DNA of 60,342 nucleotides from Thiohalophilus sp046483665 (GCF_046483665.1 NZ_JAWOCR010000041.1:1-60342), one strand, 5' to 3'; counted from the stretch's first letter, positions 42,861-51,856 are shown. A program made the numbers and translations. Notes: generated by a model not told the origin, from the letters alone.

Positions 42861-44115
42861 GGTCGATCCGAAACAGGCTTTTGCCCTTGAGAGCCCAGTG
42901 GCCGATTAATGCTGCGGCGGCACTCCAGCCCTGTTTTCGGGTCCCGCCGGGCGTCAATTTTCTGCCATGGACAAACTCGGGAAAGCTCCAGGCTTCATCA
43001 TCGCTGTCCAGCGCGTTGGCCTGGTGTATACCGGCAAGGTACTGCCGGGCGAGTGAGTCTTTGCCCCGGCTGGCCAGATCGGCAACATAAAAGCCGGTCA
43101 GCATCGGCCATAAACCCCCATTATGATATTCATGCGGTTTGTTCTTGAAAGTATAGGAAAAGGTCATTTGCAGATCCGTCCAGTCCTGATCCGGGGGATG
43201 AATAACCGGATGAAATGCCGGAATCAGAGACAGTTTTTTCGGTGTAATGGAGTGAATAAAGTCGTCTACCGCTTCACTCTGTTTCTCCTCGGCGACATCC
43301 AGCAGGGAGGCAAGAATATTGGCAAACGCATCGAAACGATAACCATAGCCGGTAGGGGAGAAAAAGGGCATCCAGTATCGTCCGGCACAGCCTGACGCCG
43401 CTTCGCGCCCCTTGCGATAAAGAACCTCATGATAGGCGTCATCAGGAATTCCTTCCCCGTTATGGAACCAGTAGTTAGCCTGAATCAGGTGTTTGAGATG
43501 AGCGATGCGTTCCTTGAGAGGATGGTCGCTGGTGCCCTGCAGATCCTGATGCACGGTTCGCAGACTTCGCAGGGCCTGTAAATAGAGCAGCTGATCATAC
43601 AGTACATAACCGGAATGCAGATATTCATCGGCCCAGTCGCCTGCCTGAGGCACATAAATGAGGCCGCGGTTGTTGAACTCCCAGGCACCGAGCAGGAAGC
43701 GGATATTTTCCAGTACCGGCACCATCTTTTCGATGAATTCGCGATCGCCGCTGGCTTTCCAGTATTCCCCGCAGCCAATGACAAACCAGAGACAGGCGTC
43801 TATCCGGCCGGTAGTACCACCATAGCTGACACGTTGCGCGGCCGGGTCCACGTTACTGGGGATTTCACCATGCGGTCCCTGATAACGCGCCAGCGTCTGT
43901 AATGTTTCTCTGGACGCCTCGATCAGTTCAGATTCTCCGGTCAGCAGGGCGGCCAGAGAGAGGATAACCCCGTCACGGGACCAGATGCGCCGATAATTAT
44001 CGTTGTCTGTCGGGCTGGCCAGAAACCCCACACGAGTCCGGCATTCATGCAGGAGTTCGCAGGCTTTCTGGTAGCCGTTTTCTTCGATGTCACTGGAGGC
44101 TGTATGTCTTGACAT
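42853..44115 (-). CDS. (alpha/alpha)6-barrel glycosidase, debranching/GH100-like
   Basis: A 420-aa cytosolic glycoside hydrolase of the six-hairpin fold. Motifs include DNDNYRRIWSRDGVILSLAALL near residues 37-58, GEIPSNVDPAAQRVSYGGTTGRIDACLWFV near 83-112, GDWADEYLH near 159, HEYHNGGLWPMLTGFYVADLA near 340 and GWSAAAALIGHWALKG near 395. Automatic annotation would probably call it amylo-alpha-1,6-glucosidase. The HNGGLWP element parallels the invertase QNGGNWP at the same relative place. In this context the substrate might be sucrose, a sucrose-phosphate or a glucosyl solute, which sequence cannot settle. It overlaps the sucrose-phosphatase gene by 8 bases. Confidence 0.75.
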   Translation of the reverse strand: MSRHTASSDIEENGYQKACELLHECRTRVGFLASPTDNDNYRRIWSRDGVILSLAALLTGESELIEASRETLQTLARYQGPHGEIPSNVDPAAQRVSYGGTTGRIDACLWFVIGCGEYWKASGDREFIEKMVPVLENIRFLLGAWEFNNRGLIYVPQAGDWADEYLHSGYVLYDQLLYLQALRSLRTVHQDLQGTSDHPLKERIAHLKHLIQANYWFHNGEGIPDDAYHEVLYRKGREAASGCAGRYWMPFFSPTGYGYRFDAFANILASLLDVAEEKQSEAVDDFIHSITPKKLSLIPAFHPVIHPPDQDWTDLQMTFSYTFKNKPHEYHNGGLWPMLTGFYVADLASRGKDSLARQYLAGIHQANALDSDDEAWSFPEFVHGRKLTPGGTRKQGWSAAAALIGHWALKGKSLFRIDHD

Positions 44116-44203
44116 GAGAACAGGAACTGGCCAAGTTATAGAGAGTCTTTACCCTAATTAGTGTATGTTGATTTGAACCGTGAATCAACGCAGGAGGCCA
44201 TGC

Positions 44204-44935
44204 TTGAAATCTCAGCAGTCGTATCAGGTTTTTCTCGACCGGGAACAACTGGTTCGTGCCGCCGCGCAACGGTGGATGGAACTGGCCAATGAATCGATCC
44301 GTGCCCGCAACAGTTTTCATGTTGCTCTGGCCGGTGGTGCGACGCCGAAACCGGTTTACGAACGGCTGCAGCGGGAAAATCTTGACTGGGACAGAATCCA
44401 TCTTTACTGGGGTGATGAGCGGGATGTCCCGGCCGATCATCCCGACAGTAACTACCGAATGGTCCGTGAAGCCCTGATTGATCATGTTCCGATTCCGGAA
44501 GCCAATGTGCACCCCATCCATGTCCTGCCCGATATTGAAACCACCGTGGAGGAGTATCGCCAGGTACTGGATAATCTTCATCGGGGAACCAATGGTCATC
44601 CCTGTTTTGATCTGATTATGCTGGGTGTCGGGGATGACGGGCATATCGTGTCACTGTTCCCTGAAAGCTCGGCCCTGACTGTAACCAACACCCCGGTGGT
44701 CAGTGTTTATGTCGAGAAACTGAACAGCTGGCGTGTAACTCTGACCTATCCGGTGCTCAACACCGCTCGCTATCTCATGTTGCTGGTCAGCGGTGAGGCG
44801 AAGGCCCCGGTGATCGCCCGGGTTTTGGGTTCTGATACCGAGCGCAGGTATCCGGTTCAGAAACTGGCCCCGTCGGGGCGCATTGAATGGTATCTGGACG
44901 AGGCCGCCGCCCATGAGCTGCAGGAGTCGTCATGA
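44204..44935 (+). CDS. pgl: 6-phosphogluconolactonase
   Basis: A 243-aa enzyme that hydrolyses 6-phosphogluconolactone in the oxidative pentose phosphate pathway. Family motifs are FHVALAGGATPKPVYERL near residues 39-56, IHLYWGDERDVPADHPDSNYRM near 66-87 and MLGVGDDGHIVSLFP near 143-157. The start is TTG at 44204, six bases after a strong AGGAGG. The frame extends to a GTG at 44180, but the ribosome site would then lie inside the gene. It overlaps glk by four bases. Confidence 0.92.
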   Translation: MKSQQSYQVFLDREQLVRAAAQRWMELANESIRARNSFHVALAGGATPKPVYERLQRENLDWDRIHLYWGDERDVPADHPDSNYRMVREALIDHVPIPEANVHPIHVLPDIETTVEEYRQVLDNLHRGTNGHPCFDLIMLGVGDDGHIVSLFPESSALTVTNTPVVSVYVEKLNSWRVTLTYPVLNTARYLMLLVSGEAKAPVIARVLGSDTERRYPVQKLAPSGRIEWYLDEAAAHELQESS

Positions 44936-45897
44936 TTATTGCCGGGGACCTCGGGGGGACAAACTGTCGGCTCCTGCTGGCCGAGGTGCAGGCGGGACAG
45001 ATTGTAGTGCACAGTGAGCAGCACTATCCGGCCAGCGACTTTACCGATTTTGAGACGGTACTGGAGCGTTTTGTGAGTGATTACGACATTCATTCACAAA
45101 TCGTCTCGGCCTGTTTTGCCGTGGCCGGACCGGTGCGGGATCGCCGCGTTGCCCTCACCAATCTGCCCTGGACGCTTGATAGCGAGCGATTGGAACAGCG
45201 CTTTACCATCCAGAGGGTCCACCTGATCAATGATTTTGTTGCCAATGCCTACAGCCTGGCGACTCTGCAGCCGAGCGATTATCACCTGTTGCAAACAGGG
45301 CAGACGACCGATGGCAACCGGGTCGTACTCGGGCCGGGTACGGGTCTGGGAATGGCCCTGGTGACTACACATAAGGGAGAGAGGGTGGTTTTGCCTTCGG
45401 AAGGCGGACACATGGACTTCGCTCCGCTGGATGATGAACAGGCCGATCTGTTGCGGTTTTTACAGCGCAGTAGTGCACGAGTCAGTTATGAGCAGATCCT
45501 TTCCGGGCCCGGGCTGGTACGGTTGTATCGTTATTATGCCTGGCGTCACGGTGTTGAAGCCGAATCCGTGATGCAAAGTGATGACCCGCCGCAGACCATC
45601 AGCCGCCTGGCTCTGGCGGAGGCAGATCCACAGGCCAAAGAGACACTGAAACTGTTTTTGCGTATCTATGGCAGCTGCGCCGCCAACCTGGCCCTGGTGG
45701 GCCTGGCCACCGGCGGCGTTTATCTGGCCGGCGGTATTACCGCCCATCTGCTTGCGGCTCTGGACAAAAGCGATTTTCTTTCTACTTTCAACAACAAGCC
45801 ACCGATGAACGGACTGCTGGAGACAATGCCGATCAAAGCCATCACCACCCCACGCGCCGGCCTGCTCGGCGCCGCCTGGTATGCCGGGAATCAGTGA
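44932..45897 (+). CDS. glk: Glucokinase
   Basis: A 321-aa ATP-dependent glucokinase of the E. coli Glk family, the same length as that enzyme. Motifs are IIAGDLGGTNCRLLLAEV at the N-terminus, LINDFVANAYSLATL near residues 98-112, LGPGTGLGMALV near 130-141, SEGGHMDFAPLDDEQADLL near 156-174 and GGVYLAGGI near 261-269. It would phosphorylate the glucose freed from sucrose to feed Zwf. It overlaps pgl, so the two are one operon. Confidence 0.94.
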   Translation: MIIAGDLGGTNCRLLLAEVQAGQIVVHSEQHYPASDFTDFETVLERFVSDYDIHSQIVSACFAVAGPVRDRRVALTNLPWTLDSERLEQRFTIQRVHLINDFVANAYSLATLQPSDYHLLQTGQTTDGNRVVLGPGTGLGMALVTTHKGERVVLPSEGGHMDFAPLDDEQADLLRFLQRSSARVSYEQILSGPGLVRLYRYYAWRHGVEAESVMQSDDPPQTISRLALAEADPQAKETLKLFLRIYGSCAANLALVGLATGGVYLAGGITAHLLAALDKSDFLSTFNNKPPMNGLLETMPIKAITTPRAGLLGAAWYAGNQ

Positions 45898-45902
45898 ATT
45901 TT

Positions 45903-46170
45903 TAACGCAGAGGCGCAAAGACGCACAGGATGCAGAGAACGCAGAGAACGCAAAGAAAATATGTAAAAGTTGGCAGTGACAGTTAGCAGAGGTGGACGCG
46001 GCTGTGCGTCAATTAAAAACCGGATAGGATGCCTTGCTATGCGCCACCCTTTGGGCAGTGCAGAGGGATGAATAGCAAGGCATTCGGATAAGTACTGTTA
46101 TCTTTGCGGATTGTGCAATAAATTAAGTAATAAATTATTCCTTTGCGGACTTTGCGCCTCTACGTTGAGT
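45903..46170. repeat. Dispersed inverted repeat, copy 4
   Basis: Left arm 45903-45956 (AACGCAGAGGCGCAAAGACGC followed by several GCAGAGAAC units), right arm about 46138-46170 (CTTTGCGGACTTTGCGCCTCTACGTTGAG), and non-coding sequence between. It lies between the convergent glk and zwf genes and makes up nearly all of that 279-bp gap. Confidence 0.8.
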
Positions 46171-46176
46171 CTTTTG

Positions 46177-47661
46177 TCATTCTTCGTCGAGCGAGTTGCG
46201 CCAGTCGTGGTCTTCGTGGTCGAAGAGACGGGTGTCTTCGGGCGGTCCCCAGCTACCGGCGGGGTAGGTGGGGATAAATTCGTTGTCACTGTCCCAGGCC
46301 TTGACGATGGGATCGACAACTTCCCAGGCCAGCTGGATTTCGTCGTAACGTAAAAACAGCGAGCGGTCGTTTTCGATGACATCCAGCAACAGGGTTTCGT
46401 AGGCATCGAGCGGATAGGCGTTGATGCCGCAATAACTGGCGTCCATGCGGGTAGTGTGGGTCTGCATCTCCAGCCCCGGTTCCTTGACCTGCAGTTCCAT
46501 ACGCAGACACTCCCGGGGCTGTATACCCAGCAGGATCCAGTTGGGTTTGAGTTTCTCAATCTGGGTCTTGCGAAACAGCTGTTGCGGCGGATGCTTGAAA
46601 CGAATGCTGATCATGGAACTGTTCTGGGCCAGTCGCTTGCCGGTACGCAGGTAGAACGGTACGCCGCGCCAGCGCCAGTTATCGATATACAGTTTCAGCG
46701 AGGCATAGGTTTCGGTGGCGCTGCCGGTGGGAACACCGTCTTCATCGACATAACCGGCTACATTCCGGCCGTCGATTTTGCCGCGAGTATACTGGGCACG
46801 ATAGGCGTGTGCGTTAGTGGCGCGCCGGGGAATGGGGCGGATCGACTTGAGTACCTTGACCTTCTCGTCCCGCAGGGACTCGGCGTCCAGATTGGCGGGC
46901 GGTTCCATTGCAACCAGTGTCAGCATCTGCAACAGGTGGCTCTGGATCATGTCGCGCATGGCGCCGACCCGGTCATAAAACGCGGCCCGGCCGGCAATCC
47001 CCTGGGTCTCCGAATGGGTGATCTGCACATGATCAATGTAATTGCGGTTCCATAATGGCTCCAGCATCACGTTAGCAAAACGGAAGACCAGCACGTTTTG
47101 CACCATGCCCTTGCCAAGATAATGATCAATTCGAAAGATCTGTTTCTCGTGGAAAGTCTTTTGCAGATTTTCGTCCAGCTGGGTGGCGCTTTGCACATCA
47201 TAGCCAAAGGGCTTTTCGATAACGAGCCGACGCCAGCCCTGAGTTTCGTTGTTCAGTCCCGCGCTGGCAATGGCCTGGCTGACCGCCGAGTAGTAGGAAG
47301 GCGGGATCGCCATGTAAAAGACCAGGTTTGTCGGGATGCCGGGATTGGACTCCAGATAGGCCTTGAGATCCTGTAATGACTCGCCGTGGGTCATATCGCC
47401 ACTGAATACATGCAGGCGCTGTAACAGGCGCTGCATAACGTTATCGTTGAGGCCGTCGCGCGCACGCTCGCGCAACAGTTCAGTGACCTCTTTATGCCAT
47501 TGATCCTCGCTCATCGCCTGGCGGGTAAACCCGACCACGCACATCTCTTCCGGAAGCCGGTTGGCTTCTTCCAGATGGTAAAGGGCAGGCAGCAACTTGT
47601 TACGCGCCAGATTGCCGGTCGCGCCAAAAACAATAAAGGTGCAGGGGTCCAGTTCCATCAT
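46177..47661 (-). CDS. zwf: Glucose-6-phosphate 1-dehydrogenase
   Basis: A 494-aa oxidoreductase converting glucose-6-phosphate to 6-phosphogluconolactone with reduction of NADP or NAD. The cofactor motif is VFGATGNLARNKLLPALYHL near residues 10-29. The active site RIDHYLGKGMVQNVLVFRFAN is near 177-197 with the catalytic His in DHYLGK. LYIDNWRWRGVPFYLRTGKRL follows near 306. The start overlaps the end of gnd by four bases. The C-terminus is family-length, ending within 10 bp of the repeat. Confidence 0.95.
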   Translation of the reverse strand: MMELDPCTFIVFGATGNLARNKLLPALYHLEEANRLPEEMCVVGFTRQAMSEDQWHKEVTELLRERARDGLNDNVMQRLLQRLHVFSGDMTHGESLQDLKAYLESNPGIPTNLVFYMAIPPSYYSAVSQAIASAGLNNETQGWRRLVIEKPFGYDVQSATQLDENLQKTFHEKQIFRIDHYLGKGMVQNVLVFRFANVMLEPLWNRNYIDHVQITHSETQGIAGRAAFYDRVGAMRDMIQSHLLQMLTLVAMEPPANLDAESLRDEKVKVLKSIRPIPRRATNAHAYRAQYTRGKIDGRNVAGYVDEDGVPTGSATETYASLKLYIDNWRWRGVPFYLRTGKRLAQNSSMISIRFKHPPQQLFRKTQIEKLKPNWILLGIQPRECLRMELQVKEPGLEMQTHTTRMDASYCGINAYPLDAYETLLLDVIENDRSLFLRYDEIQLAWEVVDPIVKAWDSDNEFIPTYPAGSWGPPEDTRLFDHEDHDWRNSLDEE

Positions 47662-48566
47662 TCTGATTTTACCGCATGGCCGCCAAAGGCCTCACGCATT
47701 TTGGCCAGGATACGATTTGCATAGGCCGTGTCATCCTGGCTGGCGAAGCGCATATGCAGAGCCAACGCCAGCACCGGTGCGGCGGTCCCCTGATCGATGC
47801 TCTCCATCACTGTCCAACGACCTTCGCCAGAGTCGGCGACGTAGGGGCTGATGTTGGTCAGTTGCTGATCCTCTTGTAAAAACCCGGCGCTCAGATCCAG
47901 CAGCCAGCTGCGTACCACCGAGCCGTGACGCCACAGCTCGCTGACCTGTCCCAGATCCAGATCAAACTCCCGTTTCCCCTGCAGCAGGGCGAAGCCTTCG
48001 GCATAGGCCTGCATCATGCCGTATTCGATGCCGTTGTGGATCATTTTGGTGAAATGCCCGGCGCCAGGCGGACCAACATGGGCCCAGCCATTGTCGGCAG
48101 AAGGAGCCAGCACCTTGAATACCGGCAGCAGCGGTTCCACGTGGGCCCGCTCTCCGCCGACCATCATGCAGTAACCTTCACTCAGTCCCCAGACACCCCC
48201 GGAGGTTCCGGCATCGACAAAGCCAATCTGGTGTTCTGCCAGCAAGGCCGCGCGGCGCTGGCTGTCGTGATAATTGGCGTTGCCGCCGTCGACCACGATA
48301 TCGCCCGGTTGCAGCAGGCCGGGCAGGGCCTGCAAGGTCTGCTCGGTCACTTCGCCGGCGGGCAACATCAACCAGACAATGCGCGGTGCCGGTAACTGTT
48401 CGATCGCCTGCTCCAGGCTGTCAGCAGGGATCAGATTTTCTTCCTCCGCCAGCTCGCGAACGATCTGCGGCGAGCGGTTGTAACCGACCACCTCGATCTC
48501 CTGGCGCAACAACCGCCGGGCCATGTTGGCGCCCATCTTGCCCAGACCAATGAGTGCAATACGCAT
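47658..48566 (-). CDS. gnd: 6-phosphogluconate dehydrogenase, short NAD type
   Basis: A 302-aa decarboxylating dehydrogenase of the short (about 300 aa, GndA-like) group that usually prefers NAD, in contrast to the 470-aa NADP enzyme. The Rossmann motif is ALIGLGKMGANMARRL near residues 3-18. The catalytic region is DAGTSGGVWGLSEGYCMMVGG near 117-137 and MIHNGIEYGMMQAYAEGF near 172-189, with the Lys in FTKMIHNG. It is the first gene of gnd-zwf. Confidence 0.92.
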   Translation of the reverse strand: MRIALIGLGKMGANMARRLLRQEIEVVGYNRSPQIVRELAEEENLIPADSLEQAIEQLPAPRIVWLMLPAGEVTEQTLQALPGLLQPGDIVVDGGNANYHDSQRRAALLAEHQIGFVDAGTSGGVWGLSEGYCMMVGGERAHVEPLLPVFKVLAPSADNGWAHVGPPGAGHFTKMIHNGIEYGMMQAYAEGFALLQGKREFDLDLGQVSELWRHGSVVRSWLLDLSAGFLQEDQQLTNISPYVADSGEGRWTVMESIDQGTAAPVLALALHMRFASQDDTAYANRILAKMREAFGGHAVKSE

Positions 48567-48635
48567 GAATTTTCCCGTTCGTTGAAATGATATTATTAAC
48601 TTAGCACAGTGGAGGCGTGATTATAAAATAAGAGA

Positions 48636-48866
48636 CTAACGCCGAGGCGCAAAGACACAAAGACACAATTGTTTTCTTGCCTGATGCTAATATCCGTCGC
48701 GATAATCATACCCGTCCGTATGCCTCGTTCTTCCTCCATGCCACTGCCTCAGCATGGTGCATAGTAGCCTGCACTGTTCAAGTGCAGTACAGCCACCCCT
48801 GCTTCTATCAACTGCCATTTGCTATCTGCCAACTATTACAGGTTTTCTTTGCGCTTCTGCGTTGAA
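48636..48866. repeat. Dispersed inverted repeat, copy 5
   Basis: Left arm 48636-48670 (AACGCCGAGGCGCAAAGACACAAAGAC), right arm 48841-48866 (TTTCTTTGCGCTTCTGCGTTGAA). Between them is about 170 bp of non-coding sequence holding a small perfect hairpin CTGCACT-GTTCA-AGTGCAG (48769-48787). It occupies the 313-bp gap between gnd and the beta-CASP nuclease gene, both on the minus strand. Confidence 0.75.
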
Positions 48867-48879
48867 AAGGTGTTTATTC

Positions 48880-50277
48880 CTACAGCTCGATTTTTTCCCT
48901 GTAGGCGGGCAAGTGGGCATTCCAGTCGTATTGCTGGCGAAACTGTGCCTGCAGGATTTCGCGCTTGTCCTGTTCGCCGTGTACCAGGTAGAGCTTCGGC
49001 CGCGGTTTGAAGTGGCCGGCCCATTCAAGCAGGTGTTGCTGGTCGGCATGGGCGCTGAACCCGCCGAGGGTATGAATGTGAGCTTTTACCTGGACTTCGT
49101 GACCGAACAGTCTGAGCTGTCTGGTACCGTCGACCAGGGCTCGGCCGGCTGTTCCGGCGGCCTGAAAACCGACGATGATCAGGTGCGTATTGTTTTTCCA
49201 GAGGTTGTTTTTCAGATGATGGCTGATACGTCCACCGGTACACATGCCGCTTCCGGCGATAATAATCGCTCCCCCGTGAATCTGGTTGATCTGCATTGAC
49301 TCCTCGGTCGTTCGTGTGCAACGCAGACCGGGTAACCACTCCTCCCAGCGATGTTTGACTGTTTTGACAAAAGTCTGTGCATCATCGTCATTGAACAGAT
49401 GCAGATAGCGAAAATAGAGTTCGCTGGCAGAGATGGCCATGGGGCTGTCGAGAAAGATCTGCTGCTGGGAAAGGCGTCCCTGGCGATAAAACTTGCCCAG
49501 CCAGAACAGGATCTCCTGAGTGCGGCCCACGGCGAAAGAGGGGATCAGGACATTGCCTCCGGCATCATTGGCAGCTTGCAGGGCCTGATAAAATTCTTCC
49601 ACAGTGTCAGGATAAGAACGATGGTTGTGATCCCCGTAAGTGGATTCCAGCATCAGGGTATCGGCCTGTTGCAAAAACGCGGGGTCCTGTAACAGCGGAT
49701 GGTGGATATTCCCGAGATCGCCGGAGAAGACGAGTCGGCGGGGAGGCTCGGAATCATCGAATGTCAGTTCCACAATCGCCGAGCCGAGTATATGGCCGGC
49801 ATCATGGTACTGGAGCTGTATGTCCGGGGTAATCGGGGTACGCTGCCTGTAATCGAGTGTCTGGTGCAGTTGCAGTGTGTTTTCGACATCCTTATCAGTG
49901 TACAGCGGCTCAAGCAGGGATTTTCCAGCACGCTTGCGCTGTTTGTTTTCCCATTCGGTATCTTTCATCTGCAAAAAGGCCGCATCGTGCAGCATGATCT
50001 CGATGAGATCGTGGGTGGCGCGGGTCATGTATATCGGTCCCCGATAGCCTTCCTTCACCAGTTTAGGCAACAGGCCGCTGTGGTCCAGATGGGCATGCGA
50101 GAGTACGACCGCGTCGATCTCGGCCACGCTAAACACAAAGGGCGCTTCATTGGCCTGATCGGCGCCGCGACCCTGATGTAACCCGCACTCGAGTAACAGG
50201 GTACTGCGGTCAGTGCGTATCAGATAGGCCGATCCGGTGACTTCGCCGGTGGCGCCGAGAAACTGCAGCGTTGCCAT
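48880..50277 (-). CDS. MBL-fold beta-CASP RNA metallo-hydrolase
   Basis: A 465-aa zinc nuclease of the CPSF/YsH1-like beta-CASP group that probably processes RNA. The motif LSHAHLDHSGLLPKLV near residues 57-72 is the HxHxDH site, after VTGSAYLI. DAGHILGSAIVEL near 155 and the beta-CASP end ISGMCTGG-like stretch IAGSGMCTGGRISHHLKNNL near 370, then FSAHADQQHLLEW, are all present. The ATG at 50277 follows GGGGGAG; the longer frame to 50349 lacks support. Confidence 0.93.
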   Translation of the reverse strand: MATLQFLGATGEVTGSAYLIRTDRSTLLLECGLHQGRGADQANEAPFVFSVAEIDAVVLSHAHLDHSGLLPKLVKEGYRGPIYMTRATHDLIEIMLHDAAFLQMKDTEWENKQRKRAGKSLLEPLYTDKDVENTLQLHQTLDYRQRTPITPDIQLQYHDAGHILGSAIVELTFDDSEPPRRLVFSGDLGNIHHPLLQDPAFLQQADTLMLESTYGDHNHRSYPDTVEEFYQALQAANDAGGNVLIPSFAVGRTQEILFWLGKFYRQGRLSQQQIFLDSPMAISASELYFRYLHLFNDDDAQTFVKTVKHRWEEWLPGLRCTRTTEESMQINQIHGGAIIIAGSGMCTGGRISHHLKNNLWKNNTHLIIVGFQAAGTAGRALVDGTRQLRLFGHEVQVKAHIHTLGGFSAHADQQHLLEWAGHFKPRPKLYLVHGEQDKREILQAQFRQQYDWNAHLPAYREKIEL

Positions 50278-50382
50278 ACTCCCCCTGTTTTGCCTGCCCC
50301 CCGGCTGGCGCTTTATCGGACACTCTACACGCAAAACAGGTGTCCGCAATACCGGCCGATAAGAGACAGGCCTGGGCGATTT

Positions 50383-50409
50383 CCCGCCCCGCCGGCGAGG
50401 GGCGGGGCG
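50383..50409. terminator. GC-rich hairpin in divergent gap
   Basis: CCCGCCCC (50383-50390) pairs with GGGGCGGG (50399-50406), followed by a T-rich stretch. It lies in the 350-bp gap between the beta-CASP gene and the DUF1269-like gene (50278-50627), where no gene is supported. It may be part of a leader or simply a stable hairpin. Confidence 0.35.
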
Positions 50410-50627
50410 TTCTGTTTTGGGAGCTGCAGGTGTCTTCTTCCCAACGCAAGGGGCCGGGGCTTGTATTCAGGGGGAAAGGCGATGAGGCATATGGGCACAA
50501 TCCAGATGGGGTGGAACACGCTATTCAAACTGTTTTTGTCAACTATACTGGGAATAACAAGGCGAAATTCTTCTCCAACGATCGGGTTCGGCCCGACCAA
50601 CCCTCGATAAGAGGAAGGAGATATCCG

Positions 50628-51140
50628 ATGAGAAGACGATTATATTTCATACTTCCCGATGTTAAATCGGCCCAGTCGGTTCATGACGAATTGTTGCTGG
50701 CAAAAGTTGAAGAACGGCACATTCATGTACTGGCCCGTTCCGATATGGAACTGGGTGACCTGCCCGAAGCGTCCCTCCTGCAACGCAGTGATCTGATACA
50801 TGGTGCCCAGCTCGGGGCCATTGTCGGCGCTTTTGCCGGGGTATTGCTCGGCACTCTGGCCGTGATAATGGGTTATATCGTCCCGGGCCTCGAGGTCTTG
50901 TCGGTTGGCTCGATTACCGTCGGCGGGGCCCTGATCGGGCTGTTTGCCTCGACCATGGTGGCGGTCAATATACCCAATAGCCGGCTGAAGGGATTCCGGA
51001 CCAGGATCGAGCAGGGATATCTGTTGATAATGGTCGATGTGCCCGTGGAGCAGGTCGAAACGCTCTCGAAGAGGGTCAAACAGCACCATCCGGAAGCCGA
51101 GGTGCGTGACGTCGACCCGACTATTCCGGCCTTTCCCTGA
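50628..51140 (+). CDS. DUF1269-like membrane protein
   Basis: A 170-aa protein: a soluble N-terminus (RRRLYFILPDVKSAQSVHDELLLAKVEERHIHVLARSD), two glycine-rich membrane helices (LGAIVGAFAGVLLGTLAVIMGYIV and ITVGGALIGLFASTMVAV, near residues 63-110) and a soluble end with LLIMVDVPVEQVETL. This is the DUF1269 arrangement, which has no known function. The ATG at 50628 follows GAGGAAGGAG; the long upstream extension of the frame is non-coding. Confidence 0.82.
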   Translation: MRRRLYFILPDVKSAQSVHDELLLAKVEERHIHVLARSDMELGDLPEASLLQRSDLIHGAQLGAIVGAFAGVLLGTLAVIMGYIVPGLEVLSVGSITVGGALIGLFASTMVAVNIPNSRLKGFRTRIEQGYLLIMVDVPVEQVETLSKRVKQHHPEAEVRDVDPTIPAFP

Positions 51141-51203
51141 GCCGGTGGGGGGTCGAGGGCCTTGCTGGCTGCGGGGTAAGGGGGTAAATTTCACTTTGCA
51201 GGA

Positions 51204-51233
51204 TTGCCGGGCCTATATATAAGGTGTTACAAT
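51204..51233 (+). promoter_or_regulatory. Probable promoter of rimP-nusA operon
   Basis: TTGCCG (51204-51209), an 18-base spacer, then TACAAT (51228-51233), about 70 bp before rimP and just upstream of the leader hairpin. Confidence 0.45.
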
Positions 51234-51259
51234 CCGGCACGAATTTGGTGTTATTCAGG

Positions 51260-51285
51260 AAGTGGGCCTCGCGCCCACTTTTTGT
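51260..51285 (+). terminator. Leader terminator upstream of rimP
   Basis: AAGTGGGC-CTCGC-GCCCACTT followed by TTTTG, a clear intrinsic terminator between the likely promoter and rimP. No tRNA precedes it, so it may act as a leader attenuator of the nusA operon. Confidence 0.75.
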
Positions 51286-51303
51286 TTAGGGGTGTACCGA
51301 AAA

Positions 51304-51783
51304 ATGGGACGGGCAACAGACAGGCTAACCACACTGATCGCCTCGGCCGTACAGGCGCTGGGTTATGAGCTGGTGGGCGTCGAGCATCAGTCCCAGGGCA
51401 GGCATACAGTGGTTCGGGTCTTCATTGACTCGCCGGAAGGTATCACCCTGGAAGATTGTGAGCAGGCCAGCCATCAGATTAGCGGTGTACTGGATGTCGA
51501 GGATCCGATCCGGGGGCAGTATAATCTCGAGGTTTCCTCGCCGGGACTGGACCGACCCCTGTTTACGCCTGAACATTACGCCCGTTTTATCGGTGAGAAA
51601 GTCAAACTGCGCTTGCGCCATATGCTTGACGGGCGACGCAAGCTGGCGGGACGTATCGAGAGCGTCGACGGCGATGTCGTGCGGATTATTGATGACGCCG
51701 GTGAGGTGTATGAATTAAACGTGGATCAGGTTGAAAAAGCCAATCTGAACCCCGATTACGATGCGATTATGCAGAGTCATTAA
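51304..51783 (+). CDS. rimP: Ribosome maturation factor RimP
   Basis: A 159-aa protein needed for 30S subunit maturation. It has the RimP pattern: LGYELVGVEHQSQG near residues 18-31, VRVFIDSPEGITLEDCEQASHQIS near 36-59, YNLEVSSPGLDRPLFTPEHYARFIG near 75-99. The ATG at 51304 is used; upstream of it in frame lies the leader terminator. First gene of the rimP-nusA-infB-rbfA-truB-rpsO-pnp series. Confidence 0.95.
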   Translation: MGRATDRLTTLIASAVQALGYELVGVEHQSQGRHTVVRVFIDSPEGITLEDCEQASHQISGVLDVEDPIRGQYNLEVSSPGLDRPLFTPEHYARFIGEKVKLRLRHMLDGRRKLAGRIESVDGDVVRIIDDAGEVYELNVDQVEKANLNPDYDAIMQSH

Positions 51784-51856
51784 TCGCTTATGAAACGAAG
51801 CGATAACGAATTTAAACAGTTAGCTTGCATTTGATTTTGCTTTCAGAGGCCGGGTT

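Noticed and set aside
50278..50627. Upstream extension of the DUF1269-like frame and reverse ORFs in the same gap
   Set aside because: The strong ribosome site is at 50628 and the extension is unlike any protein; the gap contains only a GC-rich hairpin.
51141..51303. A tRNA upstream of rimP, as in many gammaproteobacteria
   Set aside because: No cloverleaf or T-loop sequence was found; only a terminator hairpin is present.
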